Below are positions 26,450 to 35,409 of a stretch of 64,000 nucleotides of DNA, in pieces. Position 1 is the first letter of the stretch, and every line of letters begins with the position of its first letter. This DNA is from Streptomyces sp. 840.1 (GTDB taxonomy: Bacteria > Actinomycetota > Actinomycetes > Streptomycetales > Streptomycetaceae), in NCBI RefSeq assembly GCF_003751445.1, contig NZ_RJUU01000001.1, forward strand, positions 4,779,001-4,843,000. The letters are read 5' to 3'. Made by a program: the position numbers and the translations under genes. Below the pieces are notes generated by a model, which was given only the letters and a program-made list of their open reading frames with translations, made no database searches and had not been told where the DNA came from.

Positions 26450-26482
26450 TCGTTAATGCGCATTAGTAATACGCATTAACGA
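26450..26482. promoter_or_regulatory. Tandem LacI-type operators
   Basis: TCGTTAATGCG (26450-26460) and CGCATTAACGA (26472-26482) are perfect inverted arms. Within them lie TAATGCGCATTA (26454-26465, perfect palindrome) and TAATACGCATTA (26467-26478), 13 bp apart. They sit just before the ribosome-binding site of the LacI gene, so autoregulation of the operon is likely. Confidence 0.75.
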
Positions 26483-26496
26483 TCCGGAGGCACACC

Positions 26497-27600
26497 GTGG
26501 AAGAACCCAAGCAGCGGGCCCGGCCGGGCCGGGCCCCCTCGCCCGGGGGCCGTACGTCCCGACCTCGGCAGGCCGAGGTCGCGCGCCTCGCCGGGGTCTC
26601 GCAGGCCACGGTCTCGCTGGTCCTCGGGGCGCGGAAACAGGGCGCGACGATCTCCGAGGAGACACGGCGCAAGGTGCTCGACGCGGTGCGCACGCTCGGG
26701 TACGTGCCCGATCCGGCGGCCAGCCGGCTGGCCGCCGCGCGCAACAACCTGCTCGGGGTCTTCAGCTTCACCTCCACGTTCCCGACCGACGTGCAGCACT
26801 CGTACTACCCGTTCCTCGTCGGCGTCGAGCAGGAGGCCGCCGCCCGGGGCTACGACCTGGTGCTCTTCACCGGCTCCAGCACGGGCGGCGCCGGGGCCGC
26901 CGGGCCCCACGCGCTCAACCGGGTACGGCTCGCCGACGGCTGCCTGTTCCTCGGGCGCCACGCACCGGCGGACGAGCTGCTGCGCCTGGTGGCCGACGGG
27001 TTCCCGGTCGTCCACCTGGGCCGCAGGGACGAGCTGGAGGGACTCGCCTGGGTCGGCGCCGACTACATCAGCGCCAGCCGGGAGGTCGTGGCGCACCTCG
27101 CCTCCCTCGGGCACCGCCGCATCGTGCTCGTACGCGAGAACGACGACGCCCCCGCGTCCACCGACCGCGAGCACGGCTTCCTCAAGGGCCTGGAGGAGGC
27201 GGGGCTGCCCGGCGGCCCCGGGGCCGTCTTCCGTTCCGCCGACCCGGAGCGCGAGCTCACCGCGGAACGGCTGCGCGGCTGGCTCGACGACGGGGTGACG
27301 GCCTTCGTCGCGGAGGAGACCGACACCGGCGACGCCTGGCGCGCCCTGCACGGCGCCGCGCACTTCGTCGGCATCGACTGCCCGCGTGACGCCTCGCTCG
27401 CCGTGCTCGGCAGCCCACCACCGGATCTGGCGGACGGTGCGCCCATCACCGGATTCGACATCCCCCGGCCGCAGCTGGGCGCGGCCGCCGTGCGCATGCT
27501 CGCCGCGCTGGTGGCCGGCGACGAGGCGACGGAACCCCTCGTGGCCTGCACCTTCCGCGCCGGCTCGACGGCGGGACCGCCGCCCGCCGGCCACCCATGA
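26497..27600 (+). CDS. LacI family transcriptional regulator
   Basis: This 367-aa repressor has a LacI helix-turn-helix in residues 25-75 ('RQAEVARLAGVSQATVSLVLG') with the hinge helix region 'DPAASRLAAARNN', then a periplasmic-binding-protein-like effector domain. GTG 26497 follows GGAGG by five bases. It is the first gene of a five-gene unit and is preceded by tandem palindromes that look like its own operators. The effector should be the substrate or an intermediate of the FAD-oxidoreductase/hydantoinase pathway encoded downstream, but its identity is unknown. Confidence 0.93.
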   Translation: MEEPKQRARPGRAPSPGGRTSRPRQAEVARLAGVSQATVSLVLGARKQGATISEETRRKVLDAVRTLGYVPDPAASRLAAARNNLLGVFSFTSTFPTDVQHSYYPFLVGVEQEAAARGYDLVLFTGSSTGGAGAAGPHALNRVRLADGCLFLGRHAPADELLRLVADGFPVVHLGRRDELEGLAWVGADYISASREVVAHLASLGHRRIVLVRENDDAPASTDREHGFLKGLEEAGLPGGPGAVFRSADPERELTAERLRGWLDDGVTAFVAEETDTGDAWRALHGAAHFVGIDCPRDASLAVLGSPPPDLADGAPITGFDIPRPQLGAAAVRMLAALVAGDEATEPLVACTFRAGSTAGPPPAGHP

Positions 27601-27670
27601 TCCCCTCCCGCCCGCAGCAACGCCTCAACGCCTCAACGCACTGAGCACACACAGCACTTCAAGGAGAACC

Positions 27671-29284
27671 GTGATACCCGAACCCGACATCCTCGTCGTG
27701 GGCGCCGGTCTCGGCGGCATCGCCGCCGCACTCGCCGCCTGCCGGGCGGGGCGCACCGTCGTCCTCACCGAGGAGACGGACTGGATCGGCGGCCAGCTCA
27801 CCTCGCAGGCGGTCCCGCCGGACGAGCACCCATGGGTCGAGGAGTTCGGGACCACCGCCTCGTACCGCGCCCTGCGCGAGTCCATCAGGGACCACTACCG
27901 CCGCTGGTACCCGCTGCGCTCCGAGGCCCTCGCGCTCACCAGCCTCAACCCCGGGGCCGGCCGCGTCAGCAAGCTCTGCCACGAGCCGCGCGTCGCCCTC
28001 GCCGTCCTGGACGCGATGCTCGCACCGCACCGCTCCGCCGGCCGGCTGACCCTGCTGACCGAGCACCGGCCGGTCGCCGCCGACGCGGGCGACGACGACA
28101 CCGTGCGGTCCGTCACGCTGGAGGACATCCGCACCGGCAACCGCCGTACGGTCGGGGCGCGTTACGTCATCGACGCCACCGAGACCGGCGAACTGCTCGA
28201 ACTCGCCGGGGTGGAGCACGCGATCGGCGCCGAGGCGCGCGCCGAGTTCGGCGAACCGCACGCCCCCGAGCAGGCCCAGCCCCTCAACCAGCAGGGCATC
28301 ACCGTGTGCTTCGCGCTCTCCCACCACGAGGGCGAGGACCACACCATCGAGCGGCCGGCCGACTACGACTTCTGGCGCGGCTACCGGCCCGACTTCTGGC
28401 CGGGCCCGCTGCTCGGCTTCCTCGCCCCCGACCCCCGCAGCCTGGAAGCCGTACCGCGCACCTTCGTGCCCAACCCGGACCTCGACCCGCTCGACGTCAA
28501 CGCGGACCAGTCCGCCGACGCGGGCGACAAGGAACTCTTCGGCTTCCGCCGCATCCTGGCCCGCAAGCTGCACCGGCCCGGCGCCTTCGACTCCGACATC
28601 ACCCTGGTCAACTGGCCGCTCAACGACTACTGGCTCAAGCCCCTGATCGGCGCGGGCGAGGAGACCTCGGCCGCCGCCCTGGCCGAGGCCCGCCAGCTCT
28701 CCCTGTCGGTGCTGTACTGGCTCCAGACCGAGGCGCCGCGCGCCGACGGCGGCCGGGGATTCCCCGGGCTGCGGCTGCGGCCCGACATCACCGGGACGTC
28801 CGACGGGCTCGCCAAGGCCCCGTACGTCCGCGAGTCGCGCCGCATCAAGGCCGTCACCACCGTCACCGAACACGACGTGTCCATCGACATCGTCGGCCCG
28901 TACGGCGGCACCCGGTACCGGGACTCCGTCGGCGTCGGCAACTACCGCATCGACCTGCACCCCTCCACCGGGGGCGACAACTACATCGACATCGGGTCGG
29001 TGCCGTTCGAGATCCCGCTCGGCGCGCTGATCCCGCGCCGGGTCCGCAACCTGCTGCCCGCCGGAAAGAACATCGGCACCACCCACATCACCAACGGCTG
29101 CTACCGGCTCCACCCGGTGGAATGGAACATCGGCGAGGTCGCCGGCTCCCTCGCGGCGCACTGCGTCGCCGAGAGCGTCGAGCCGCACCGGGTCCAGGCC
29201 GAGGACAAGCGGTTCGACGCGTTCGCCCGGCTGCTGGAGCGCGAGGGCGTCCAGCGCCACTGGCCCGACGTACGCGGCTACTGA
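27671..29284 (+). CDS. FAD-dependent oxidoreductase
   Basis: This 537-aa flavoprotein carries the dinucleotide-binding 'VVGAGLGGIAAALAACRAG' at its N-terminus and 'TEETDWIGGQLTSQAV'. It belongs to the large FAD-dependent oxidoreductase family often annotated in sugar- or amino-acid-derivative catabolism. No signal peptide is present, so it is cytoplasmic. GTG 27671 lies just after AAGGAGAA. It follows the LacI gene by 70 bp and precedes an oxoprolinase-type gene by 193 bp, a gap that holds a short tandem repeat. The substrate is not apparent. Confidence 0.85.
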   Translation: MIPEPDILVVGAGLGGIAAALAACRAGRTVVLTEETDWIGGQLTSQAVPPDEHPWVEEFGTTASYRALRESIRDHYRRWYPLRSEALALTSLNPGAGRVSKLCHEPRVALAVLDAMLAPHRSAGRLTLLTEHRPVAADAGDDDTVRSVTLEDIRTGNRRTVGARYVIDATETGELLELAGVEHAIGAEARAEFGEPHAPEQAQPLNQQGITVCFALSHHEGEDHTIERPADYDFWRGYRPDFWPGPLLGFLAPDPRSLEAVPRTFVPNPDLDPLDVNADQSADAGDKELFGFRRILARKLHRPGAFDSDITLVNWPLNDYWLKPLIGAGEETSAAALAEARQLSLSVLYWLQTEAPRADGGRGFPGLRLRPDITGTSDGLAKAPYVRESRRIKAVTTVTEHDVSIDIVGPYGGTRYRDSVGVGNYRIDLHPSTGGDNYIDIGSVPFEIPLGALIPRRVRNLLPAGKNIGTTHITNGCYRLHPVEWNIGEVAGSLAAHCVAESVEPHRVQAEDKRFDAFARLLEREGVQRHWPDVRGY

Positions 29285-29317
29285 CCCCCCGTCACCACCT
29301 GACGGACCGACACACCC

Positions 29318-29353
29318 CGCTCCACCGCACGGCCCCGCTCCACCGCACGGCCC
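29318..29353 (+). repeat. Two tandem copies of an 18-bp unit
   Basis: CGCTCCACCGCACGGCCC is repeated twice in direct tandem in the spacer between the FAD-oxidoreductase and hydantoinase genes. No regulator-like symmetry is seen. Confidence 0.6.
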
Positions 29354-29477
29354 CCGGGCGACCGCGGAGCGCCGGGCGGGCGCAGCTCCACCTGTACCCG
29401 CCCGGCCCAGGGCTCCCGTAACGCCGACCGGCCCTGCCGCCCTCGCCCTGCCCACCCGCACAAGGAGGTGCCCAGCC

Positions 29478-31607
29478 ATGAACACCCACCGCATCCGCGT
29501 CGGCATCGACGTGGGCGGAACCTTCACCGATGCCGTGGCCGTCGACGCCACGACCCTGCTTCTGCTGGGGCAGGTGAAGGTTCCCACCAGCCACCACCAC
29601 GAGGACGGTGTCGCCCACGGCATCGTCGAGGCTCTCGACCGCCTGCTGGAACAGACCGGCCACACCCCGCAGGACGTGACCTTCCTCGCCCACGGCACCA
29701 CACAGGCTACCAACGCGCTGCTGGAGGGCGACGTCGCCACCGTCGGCCTGATCGGCATCGGCGCAGGTCCGAGCGCATCGCTCACCCGCCGGCTCGCCGC
29801 CTTCCGCAAGCTGGAACTCACCCCGGGCAAGCGGCTCCCGCTCGTCTACGCCCATGTGGCCGACCCGGACGACGCCCCCGCCGTGCGCGCCGCCCTGGAC
29901 GCGGTCGTGCGGGAGGGCGCCGAAGTGGTCGTCGCCAGCCAGCCGTTCAGCGTCGACCGGCCCGAGGGCGAGGAGGCCGTCGTCGCCGCCGCCGGGGAAC
30001 TGGGGCTGCCGACGACCGCCGCGCACGACATCACCTCGCTGTACGGGCTCCACAAGCGGACCCGGACCGCCGTGGTGAACGCCGCGATCCTGCCGCGCAT
30101 GCTCGCCACCGCCGACCTCGTCGACGCCTCCATCACCAAGGCGGGCGTGAGCGCGCCGCTGATGGTGATGCGCTGCGACGGCGGGGTGATGTCGCTCGAC
30201 GAGATGCGGCGCAGACCGCTGCTGACGGTGCTGTCGGGACCCGCGGCGGGCGTCGCCGGGGCGCTCATGCAGGAACGCATCAGCGAGGGCCTGTTCCTGG
30301 AGACGGGCGGAACGTCCACGGACATCAGCGTCGTGCGGCGCGGCAAGGTCGCCGTCCGGCACGCCACGATCCTCGGCCGCAGCTCGTACCTGTCGGCGCT
30401 CGACGTGCGGACCGTCGGAGTCGGCGGCGGGTCGATGGTCCGGGTCTCCGGCGGCACGGTCACCGGCGCCGGACCGCGCAGCGCGCACATCGCGGGGCTC
30501 GCGTACGCCTGCTTCGCGAGCGCGCAGGACCTGCGGGGCGCCGAGGTCGCCCTGATCCGGCCGATGGCGGACGACCCGGCCGACTACGTGGTGCTCGACG
30601 CCGCGGGCGGCCGCTTCGCGATCACCATGACCTGCGCCGCGAACGCCCTGGGCCGGGTGCCCGAGGGGGACTTCGCGCAGTGCGACCGGGCCGTCGCCGA
30701 GGCCGCGATCGCCCCGCTGGCCGCCCTGCTCGGCACGGACGTCGCCACGGCGGCGACGAAGATCCTGGACGCGGGCACCGGCCAGGTCAGGGCGGTGGTC
30801 GACACGATGATGCGCGACTACCGCCTGGACAAGGACACCGCGGTGCTCGTCGGCGGGGGCGGTGGCGCCGCCGCCGTCACACCGCACCTCGCGGCCGTCA
30901 CCGGACAGGAGGGCCGCATCGCCCGGCACAACGAGGTCATCAGCCCCATCGGCGTGGCCCTCGCCCTCATCCGGGAGCAGGTCGAGCGCATCATCCCGGG
31001 GGCCGGCCAGGAGCAGATCCTCGCCGTGCGCGCCGAGGCCGAGGCCGCCGTCGTCGCCCAGGGCGCCGCGGCGGACGGGGTGGAGGTGGAGGTCACCGTC
31101 GATCCGCAGACCAGCACCGTGCGGGCCGTCGCGACCGGCGCCACCGAACTGCGTACGCAGGACCGGGCCCACCGCGCCGGTGAGACGGACCGGCTGCGCG
31201 CCGCCGCCGACAGCCTCAGGACCGATCCGGCGTCCGTGACCGTGCTCGCGGGCACCCCCGCCCACACCGTGTACGGCACCGAGGTGCACCGCAGGTTCCG
31301 CCCGGACCTGCACCCGGTGCGGGTCGTCGACGCGGACGGCGTCGTACGGCTCCACGCGCCGGACGCCCGGGTCGAGACCACCACGGTGGGCCGGGCGCCC
31401 GAGGTCCTCGCGGGGCTGGTGAAGGAGGCGACGTCGTACGGCGACGGCGGCGTCCGCGCCCCGGCGCTGCGGCTGCTGCTCGGCTCCCGGATAGCGGACC
31501 TGTCCGGGGTGCTCGACCCGCAGCCGCTGCTCGCGCTCGCCCGCAGCGAACTGAGCTCGCGCGCTGCCGACGAACCGGTCGTCGCCGTCGTGGAGGTCCG
31601 GTCATGA
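29478..31607 (+). CDS. Hydantoinase/5-oxoprolinase family protein (HyuA-like)
   Basis: This 709-aa protein is a HyuA-type subunit of the hydantoinase/oxoprolinase/acetone-carboxylase superfamily, which uses ATP to open cyclic amides or activate carbonyl substrates. It shows the actin-like phosphate motifs 'GIDVGGTFTDAVAVD', 'GTTQATNALLEG' and 'ETGGTSTDISVVRRG', plus 'VGGGGGAAAVTPHLA'. AAGGAGG lies ten bases before ATG 29478. No HyuB partner is adjacent; the next gene, coupled by an overlap, is an unrelated 210-aa protein. That makes this unit different from standard hydantoinase operons. The substrate is unknown. Confidence 0.88.
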   Translation: MNTHRIRVGIDVGGTFTDAVAVDATTLLLLGQVKVPTSHHHEDGVAHGIVEALDRLLEQTGHTPQDVTFLAHGTTQATNALLEGDVATVGLIGIGAGPSASLTRRLAAFRKLELTPGKRLPLVYAHVADPDDAPAVRAALDAVVREGAEVVVASQPFSVDRPEGEEAVVAAAGELGLPTTAAHDITSLYGLHKRTRTAVVNAAILPRMLATADLVDASITKAGVSAPLMVMRCDGGVMSLDEMRRRPLLTVLSGPAAGVAGALMQERISEGLFLETGGTSTDISVVRRGKVAVRHATILGRSSYLSALDVRTVGVGGGSMVRVSGGTVTGAGPRSAHIAGLAYACFASAQDLRGAEVALIRPMADDPADYVVLDAAGGRFAITMTCAANALGRVPEGDFAQCDRAVAEAAIAPLAALLGTDVATAATKILDAGTGQVRAVVDTMMRDYRLDKDTAVLVGGGGGAAAVTPHLAAVTGQEGRIARHNEVISPIGVALALIREQVERIIPGAGQEQILAVRAEAEAAVVAQGAAADGVEVEVTVDPQTSTVRAVATGATELRTQDRAHRAGETDRLRAAADSLRTDPASVTVLAGTPAHTVYGTEVHRRFRPDLHPVRVVDADGVVRLHAPDARVETTTVGRAPEVLAGLVKEATSYGDGGVRAPALRLLLGSRIADLSGVLDPQPLLALARSELSSRAADEPVVAVVEVRS

Positions 31608-32236
31608 CGGCCGTCCTGCCCGGCCGGGCCGTGCTCACGGAGATCGAGGCGCTCGCGGAGTGCGACGACGTCGAGTTCGGCGTACGGCTGCTGGCGAACA
31701 CCCCCACGCACGAGGGCCGCGACCCGGAGCTGCTGCGCCGATGGGCGCGCAGGGCCGAGGAGTTCGGCGCGGCGCTGGCGCCCACCGCGTCCACGGCCCG
31801 GATCGTGGAGAGCGACGGCGGCCTGGCGAAGGGCCTGCTCGCCCGCTACACCTCCCGGCCGACCCCGGCCGTCGAGCTCTTCACCGACACCCTGGCGCTC
31901 GCCGAGGAGCTGACCGACCGGCTCGGCTGGCGCCACTGGTTCCCGGCCGGTTCGCTACGGGCGGCGGCGATCGCGCACGAGGCCGTGCACGAGCAACTGC
32001 ACCACGGGCCCGCGAAGAAGGCCCTGAAGCGCGAACTGAACCACGTCGTGCTGCGCGCGGGGCGCCACACCCTGTACGGCCATGTCGCCGGGGCCGACGA
32101 GATCGCCGCCCACGCCCACGCCCGCGCCGCCTGCGGCCTGGGACGCAGCCCGCTCCTGCTCACGGCCGCCCTGGCCACCGCGGCCGAGCCGCAGCACGGA
32201 TCCCCGCACGGATCCCCGCACGGAAGAGAGAAGTAA
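31604..32236 (+). CDS. Unknown 210-aa protein with HExxH motif
   Basis: I do not recognise this family. The 210-aa protein is soluble and probably mostly helical. Residues 125-134 read 'HEAVHEQLHH', which contains both HExxH and ExxH and could bind a metal; further histidines follow ('HVVLRAGRHTLYGHV'). It overlaps the HyuA-like gene stop, so it is co-translated and may be its partner in place of HyuB. The tail 'HGSPHGSPHG' comes from three copies of a 12-bp unit at the DNA level. It is followed within five bases by a permease gene. Confidence 0.7.
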   Translation: MTAVLPGRAVLTEIEALAECDDVEFGVRLLANTPTHEGRDPELLRRWARRAEEFGAALAPTASTARIVESDGGLAKGLLARYTSRPTPAVELFTDTLALAEELTDRLGWRHWFPAGSLRAAAIAHEAVHEQLHHGPAKKALKRELNHVVLRAGRHTLYGHVAGADEIAAHAHARAACGLGRSPLLLTAALATAAEPQHGSPHGSPHGREK

Positions 32237-32240
32237 CGCC

Positions 32241-33521
32241 ATGGGCGTCGTCATCCTTCTTGTCATGGCGGCCGGTGTCGCCGCGATGCTCACCCGCAGG
32301 CTGCCCACCGCCTTCGCGCTCGTCATCCTCGGCGTCGTCATCGCCCTCGTCGCGGGAGCCCCGGCGACAGGCGAGAACAGCGTCCTGGACACGGTCGTGC
32401 AGAACGGCGCGCCGATGCTCGCCGCCACGATGATCGCGATCCTGCTCGGCTCCTGGCTGGGCAGGCTGCTCGACGAGACCGGCATCGCCGGCACCCTCGT
32501 CCGCAAGATCGTCGAGTTCGGCGGGGACCGGCCGGTCGTGGTCGCCCTCGGCGTCCTCGCCGTCTCCACCCTCGTCGGCACGGTCACCGGCTCGGCCCCC
32601 GCGGCGATGCTGGCCGGCATCATCGGCATCCCCGCGATGATCGCCGTCGGCATTCCCAAGGTCACTGCGGCCGGGACGATCCTGATGGGCATCGCCGCCG
32701 GAATGCCCTTCGAACTGCCCATCTGGCAGTTCTTCTCCACCGCGCTCGAACTGCCCGTCGACACGGTCCGGGGCTTCATGATGAAGCTGTTCCCGTTCGC
32801 GCTGGCCGCCGCCGTCCTCTTCGTCCTCATCGAGACCCGGCGACGGGGGGTCGAGCACGCGTGGTCCCTCAAGTCGGCCTCCGCGAAGCCCGACTCCCGG
32901 CGCAAGCAGCTCGGTGACGCGCCCTGGTACGCGCTGCTCACCCCGCTCGTCCCGCTCGTCCTCGCGCTCGGCTTCGACGTCGCGATCCTGCCGTCGATGC
33001 TGGCCGGTGTCCTGTACGCGCTGGTCACCACCACCCGGCCGCGTGACATGAACAAGCGGCTGCTGCGCACGCTGTACGGCGCGTTCGAGGTCGCGGCGGC
33101 ACCGATCGTGCTGTTCGTCGCCATCGGCATCCTCCTCGCCGCGGTGAAGCTGCCCGGCGCGGTGGAGTCCCTGGAACCGCTGGTGAAGGCCGTCAGCCCG
33201 CAGAACCCGGTGCTGTTCGTCGTGGTGTTCACCGTGCTGGTGCCGCTCTGCCTGTACCGGGGGCCGCTGAACGTCTACGGGCTCGGCGCGGGTATCGCCG
33301 GTGTCCTCATCGCGGCAGGCATCTACCCGGCCGTCGCGGTCCTCGGCCTCGCCACCTCGTACAACCAGGTCTTCGGGGTGTCGGACCCCACCAGTACGCA
33401 GACCGTCTGGAGCGCGCAGTACGCCGGGGTGACACCCCAGCAGGTGATGCTGCGGACCCTGCCGTACGTCTGGGCCGTGGCGCTGGGCGGATTCTGTGTG
33501 ACCGCCGCCAGTTACCTGTGA
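32241..33521 (+). CDS. Ion-transporter-superfamily permease
   Basis: This 426-aa membrane protein has about 11-12 hydrophobic helices and resembles the ion-transporter superfamily (gluconate/citrate/dicarboxylate-type permeases). Features include 'GTVTGSAPAAMLAGIIGIPA' and a mirrored 'YRGPLNVYGLGAGIAGVLIA', which suggest two inverted halves with re-entrant loops. It is the last gene of the LacI-controlled unit and so probably imports the pathway's anionic substrate. ATG 32241 starts four bases after the previous stop. A terminator hairpin follows at 33528-33559. Confidence 0.8.
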   Translation: MGVVILLVMAAGVAAMLTRRLPTAFALVILGVVIALVAGAPATGENSVLDTVVQNGAPMLAATMIAILLGSWLGRLLDETGIAGTLVRKIVEFGGDRPVVVALGVLAVSTLVGTVTGSAPAAMLAGIIGIPAMIAVGIPKVTAAGTILMGIAAGMPFELPIWQFFSTALELPVDTVRGFMMKLFPFALAAAVLFVLIETRRRGVEHAWSLKSASAKPDSRRKQLGDAPWYALLTPLVPLVLALGFDVAILPSMLAGVLYALVTTTRPRDMNKRLLRTLYGAFEVAAAPIVLFVAIGILLAAVKLPGAVESLEPLVKAVSPQNPVLFVVVFTVLVPLCLYRGPLNVYGLGAGIAGVLIAAGIYPAVAVLGLATSYNQVFGVSDPTSTQTVWSAQYAGVTPQQVMLRTLPYVWAVALGGFCVTAASYL

Positions 33522-33527
33522 CCGTGC

Positions 33528-33559
33528 GCCGGGGGCGTGGTTGCGGCCGCGCCCCCGGC
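33528..33559. terminator. Hairpin terminator at the end of the LacI-controlled operon
   Basis: Perfect 10-bp GC arms (33528-33537 and 33550-33559) with a 12-nt loop lie between the convergent permease and MerR-HEAT genes. Confidence 0.65.
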
Positions 33560-33603
33560 ACCGGCCGGCCATCCTTCCGGTACCGGTCCGGGCCGCGCAC
33601 CGG

Positions 33604-34602
33604 TCAGTGTTCGTCGCGCAGTCGGAGCAGGTACGCCGCGGTCAGGGCGACGGCACGGTCCTCGTCCCGCGCCAGCTCCACCAGGGCGCGGGAAGCCCTC
33701 GCCCCGGGAACGCTTCCCAGCGCCTGGGTCAGGCGTCCGCGTGCGGGGGCCCTCGTGGTGTCCTCGGCGAGGCGGTCGGCGATCCCGGCGGCGATCCGGT
33801 CCGCCGCCGGGGCGTCGCGCGCCAGCACGCCGAGCGCGTCGGCGGCGCCGGTGTCGTTCCTTCCCGCCACGACCATGTCGATGAGCGTCGGGATCGCGTC
33901 ACTCGCGCCCCGGGCGCCGAGCGCCGGCGCCGCATGTCCCCGGACCACCGCGTCGGGGCTGTCGAGGGCGTCGCGCAGCCGAGCGGCGGCCTCCTCGCCG
34001 GGCATCTCGGCGAGGGACTGAACGGCGCGCTCCCGCACGGCGGCCACGGGTGAGCCGAGGCCCTGCGCCAGCAGTGCCGCGCCCCGGTCGCCGGACCGTG
34101 CCAGCGCCCAGCGAATGGCTCCGGCGACGTTCGGTTCCGTCTCGCTCAGTGCCGCCTCCACCAGGGCCTCCACCGGGACCTCGTCGCCCGAGGAGAGGGC
34201 GGCGCGCTGGCGGGCGTCGGCGCTCTTCGACCCCAGCGCCCGCAGGAGGGCCACGACCTGGAGGACGTCGTCCCAGCCGGCGGGGTCCGAGGCGTCGACC
34301 CGGCTCAGCAGCGTGAGCAGTTCGGTCTCCGCCGCGATGCGTTCGCGCGTCTGGCGGACGAGGTCGTCGACGAGCAGCGAGGGCGTGAAGCCCGGGTCGT
34401 CGAGTGCCCGCCCGATCTCGCGCAGCGACAGCCCCAGCGACCGCAGGCTCTCGATGTGGAAGACCCGGCGGATGTCCTGCCCGGAGTACTCCCGGTAGCC
34501 GGAGCCGGTGCGGCCCGAAGGACTCACCAGACCGAGGGACTCGTAGTGCCGGAGCATCCGGGCACTGACCCCGGACCGCCGGGCCACCTCACCGATCAGC
34601 AC
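33604..34602 (-). CDS. MerR family regulator fused to HEAT repeats
   Basis: This 332-aa protein begins with a MerR winged helix ('MLIGEVARRSGVSARMLRHY', residues 1-70) and a dimerisation coil to about 125. A HEAT-repeat array follows, for example 'VEALVEAALSETEPNVAGAIRWALAR' and 'AVVRGHAAPALGARGASDAIPTLI'. MerR proteins usually end in a small effector domain; HEAT repeats are an unusual replacement and suggest sensing through protein contact. It lies six bases after another HEAT protein gene in the same operon, and a MerR-type operator precedes both. The signal is unknown. Confidence 0.88.
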   Translation of the reverse strand: MLIGEVARRSGVSARMLRHYESLGLVSPSGRTGSGYREYSGQDIRRVFHIESLRSLGLSLREIGRALDDPGFTPSLLVDDLVRQTRERIAAETELLTLLSRVDASDPAGWDDVLQVVALLRALGSKSADARQRAALSSGDEVPVEALVEAALSETEPNVAGAIRWALARSGDRGAALLAQGLGSPVAAVRERAVQSLAEMPGEEAAARLRDALDSPDAVVRGHAAPALGARGASDAIPTLIDMVVAGRNDTGAADALGVLARDAPAADRIAAGIADRLAEDTTRAPARGRLTQALGSVPGARASRALVELARDEDRAVALTAAYLLRLRDEH

Positions 34603-34608
34603 GCCCCA

Positions 34609-35379
34609 TCATCCCTCCTGGCCGTACCCGCCGAGGGCCACGACGCGTTTCGCCTCCTCGATCGCGAACTCGAACCCGGCGTCCGGGTCGCCCAGTAGCC
34701 GCCGGGTGGCGATCGCGTGCGCCCGCACACCCGGTTCCGCGACGCCGGCCGCGGTGTCCAGGGCCGGCGCGGCCGCTTCCCCCAGTCCGGCCAGCGCCCG
34801 GCTGAGGCTCAGCTGCGTCTCCCGCCCACCGCGCCCGAGCTGCGTCGCCAGCACCTGGGCCAGCGCGGACTTCCCGCCCTCCGGCACGAGCACGACCGCG
34901 GCCCGCCAAGCGGTCCGCGCCACCTCGTCGTCGGCGTCGCACAGGAGCGTCGGGGTGATGGCCGGCCACGCCTGCGGGTCCCCGATCTTGGACAGGGTGT
35001 GCAGCGCCTGACTCCGCGCCCGCGCCCGCTCCGAGTGGAGTTCGCGCAGCACCCGGGGAAGCGTCAGGGCTGCCGGGTGGCGGGTGAGTGCCCAGGTCAG
35101 CATGTCGCGCACGAGGAACTCGGGCTCGACCGCGCACCGTTCGACGAGCTTGTCGACGAAGACCGGATCGGGCGTCGTACCGACCGCGAGGGCCGCCCGC
35201 AGCCGGACGGACGAACGGTCGTCCTCCAGAGCGCGAAGCATCCGTGCCGAATCTGAACCCGTAGCCGTAGTCGTATCCGAATCCGCGCTCGTACCCGTAC
35301 CCGTACTCGTACTCGTACCCGTACCCGTACCCGTACCCGTACTCGTGCCCGGGTCCGTGCCCTGCCTTGTGATCGCCAT
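34609..35379 (-). CDS. HEAT-repeat protein with low-complexity Thr/Gly N-terminus
   Basis: This 256-aa protein consists of HEAT repeats (residues about 45-245) behind an N-terminal low-complexity 'TGTGTGTSTSTGTGTS' segment encoded by a hexanucleotide repeat. ATG 35379 is supported by an ideal AAGGAGG; a second Met at residue 47 would skip the repeat. It is the first gene of a two-gene operon, followed after six bases by the MerR-HEAT gene. Shared HEAT architecture suggests that the two proteins bind each other or a common partner. No enzymatic motif is seen. Confidence 0.8.
   Translation of the reverse strand: MAITRQGTDPGTSTGTGTGTGTSTSTGTGTSADSDTTTATGSDSARMLRALEDDRSSVRLRAALAVGTTPDPVFVDKLVERCAVEPEFLVRDMLTWALTRHPAALTLPRVLRELHSERARARSQALHTLSKIGDPQAWPAITPTLLCDADDEVARTAWRAAVVLVPEGGKSALAQVLATQLGRGGRETQLSLSRALAGLGEAAAPALDTAAGVAEPGVRAHAIATRRLLGDPDAGFEFAIEEAKRVVALGGYGQEG
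35291..35350 (+). repeat. Hexanucleotide repeat array
   Basis: Ten tandem 6-bp units, GTACCC or GTACTC with a last unit GTGCCC, lie inside the HEAT gene. A length change by whole units keeps the frame and would change only the Thr/Gly tract. Confidence 0.85.
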
Positions 35380-35409
35380 GGGGGACCACCTCCTTGGCGA
35401 GCACTCAAG

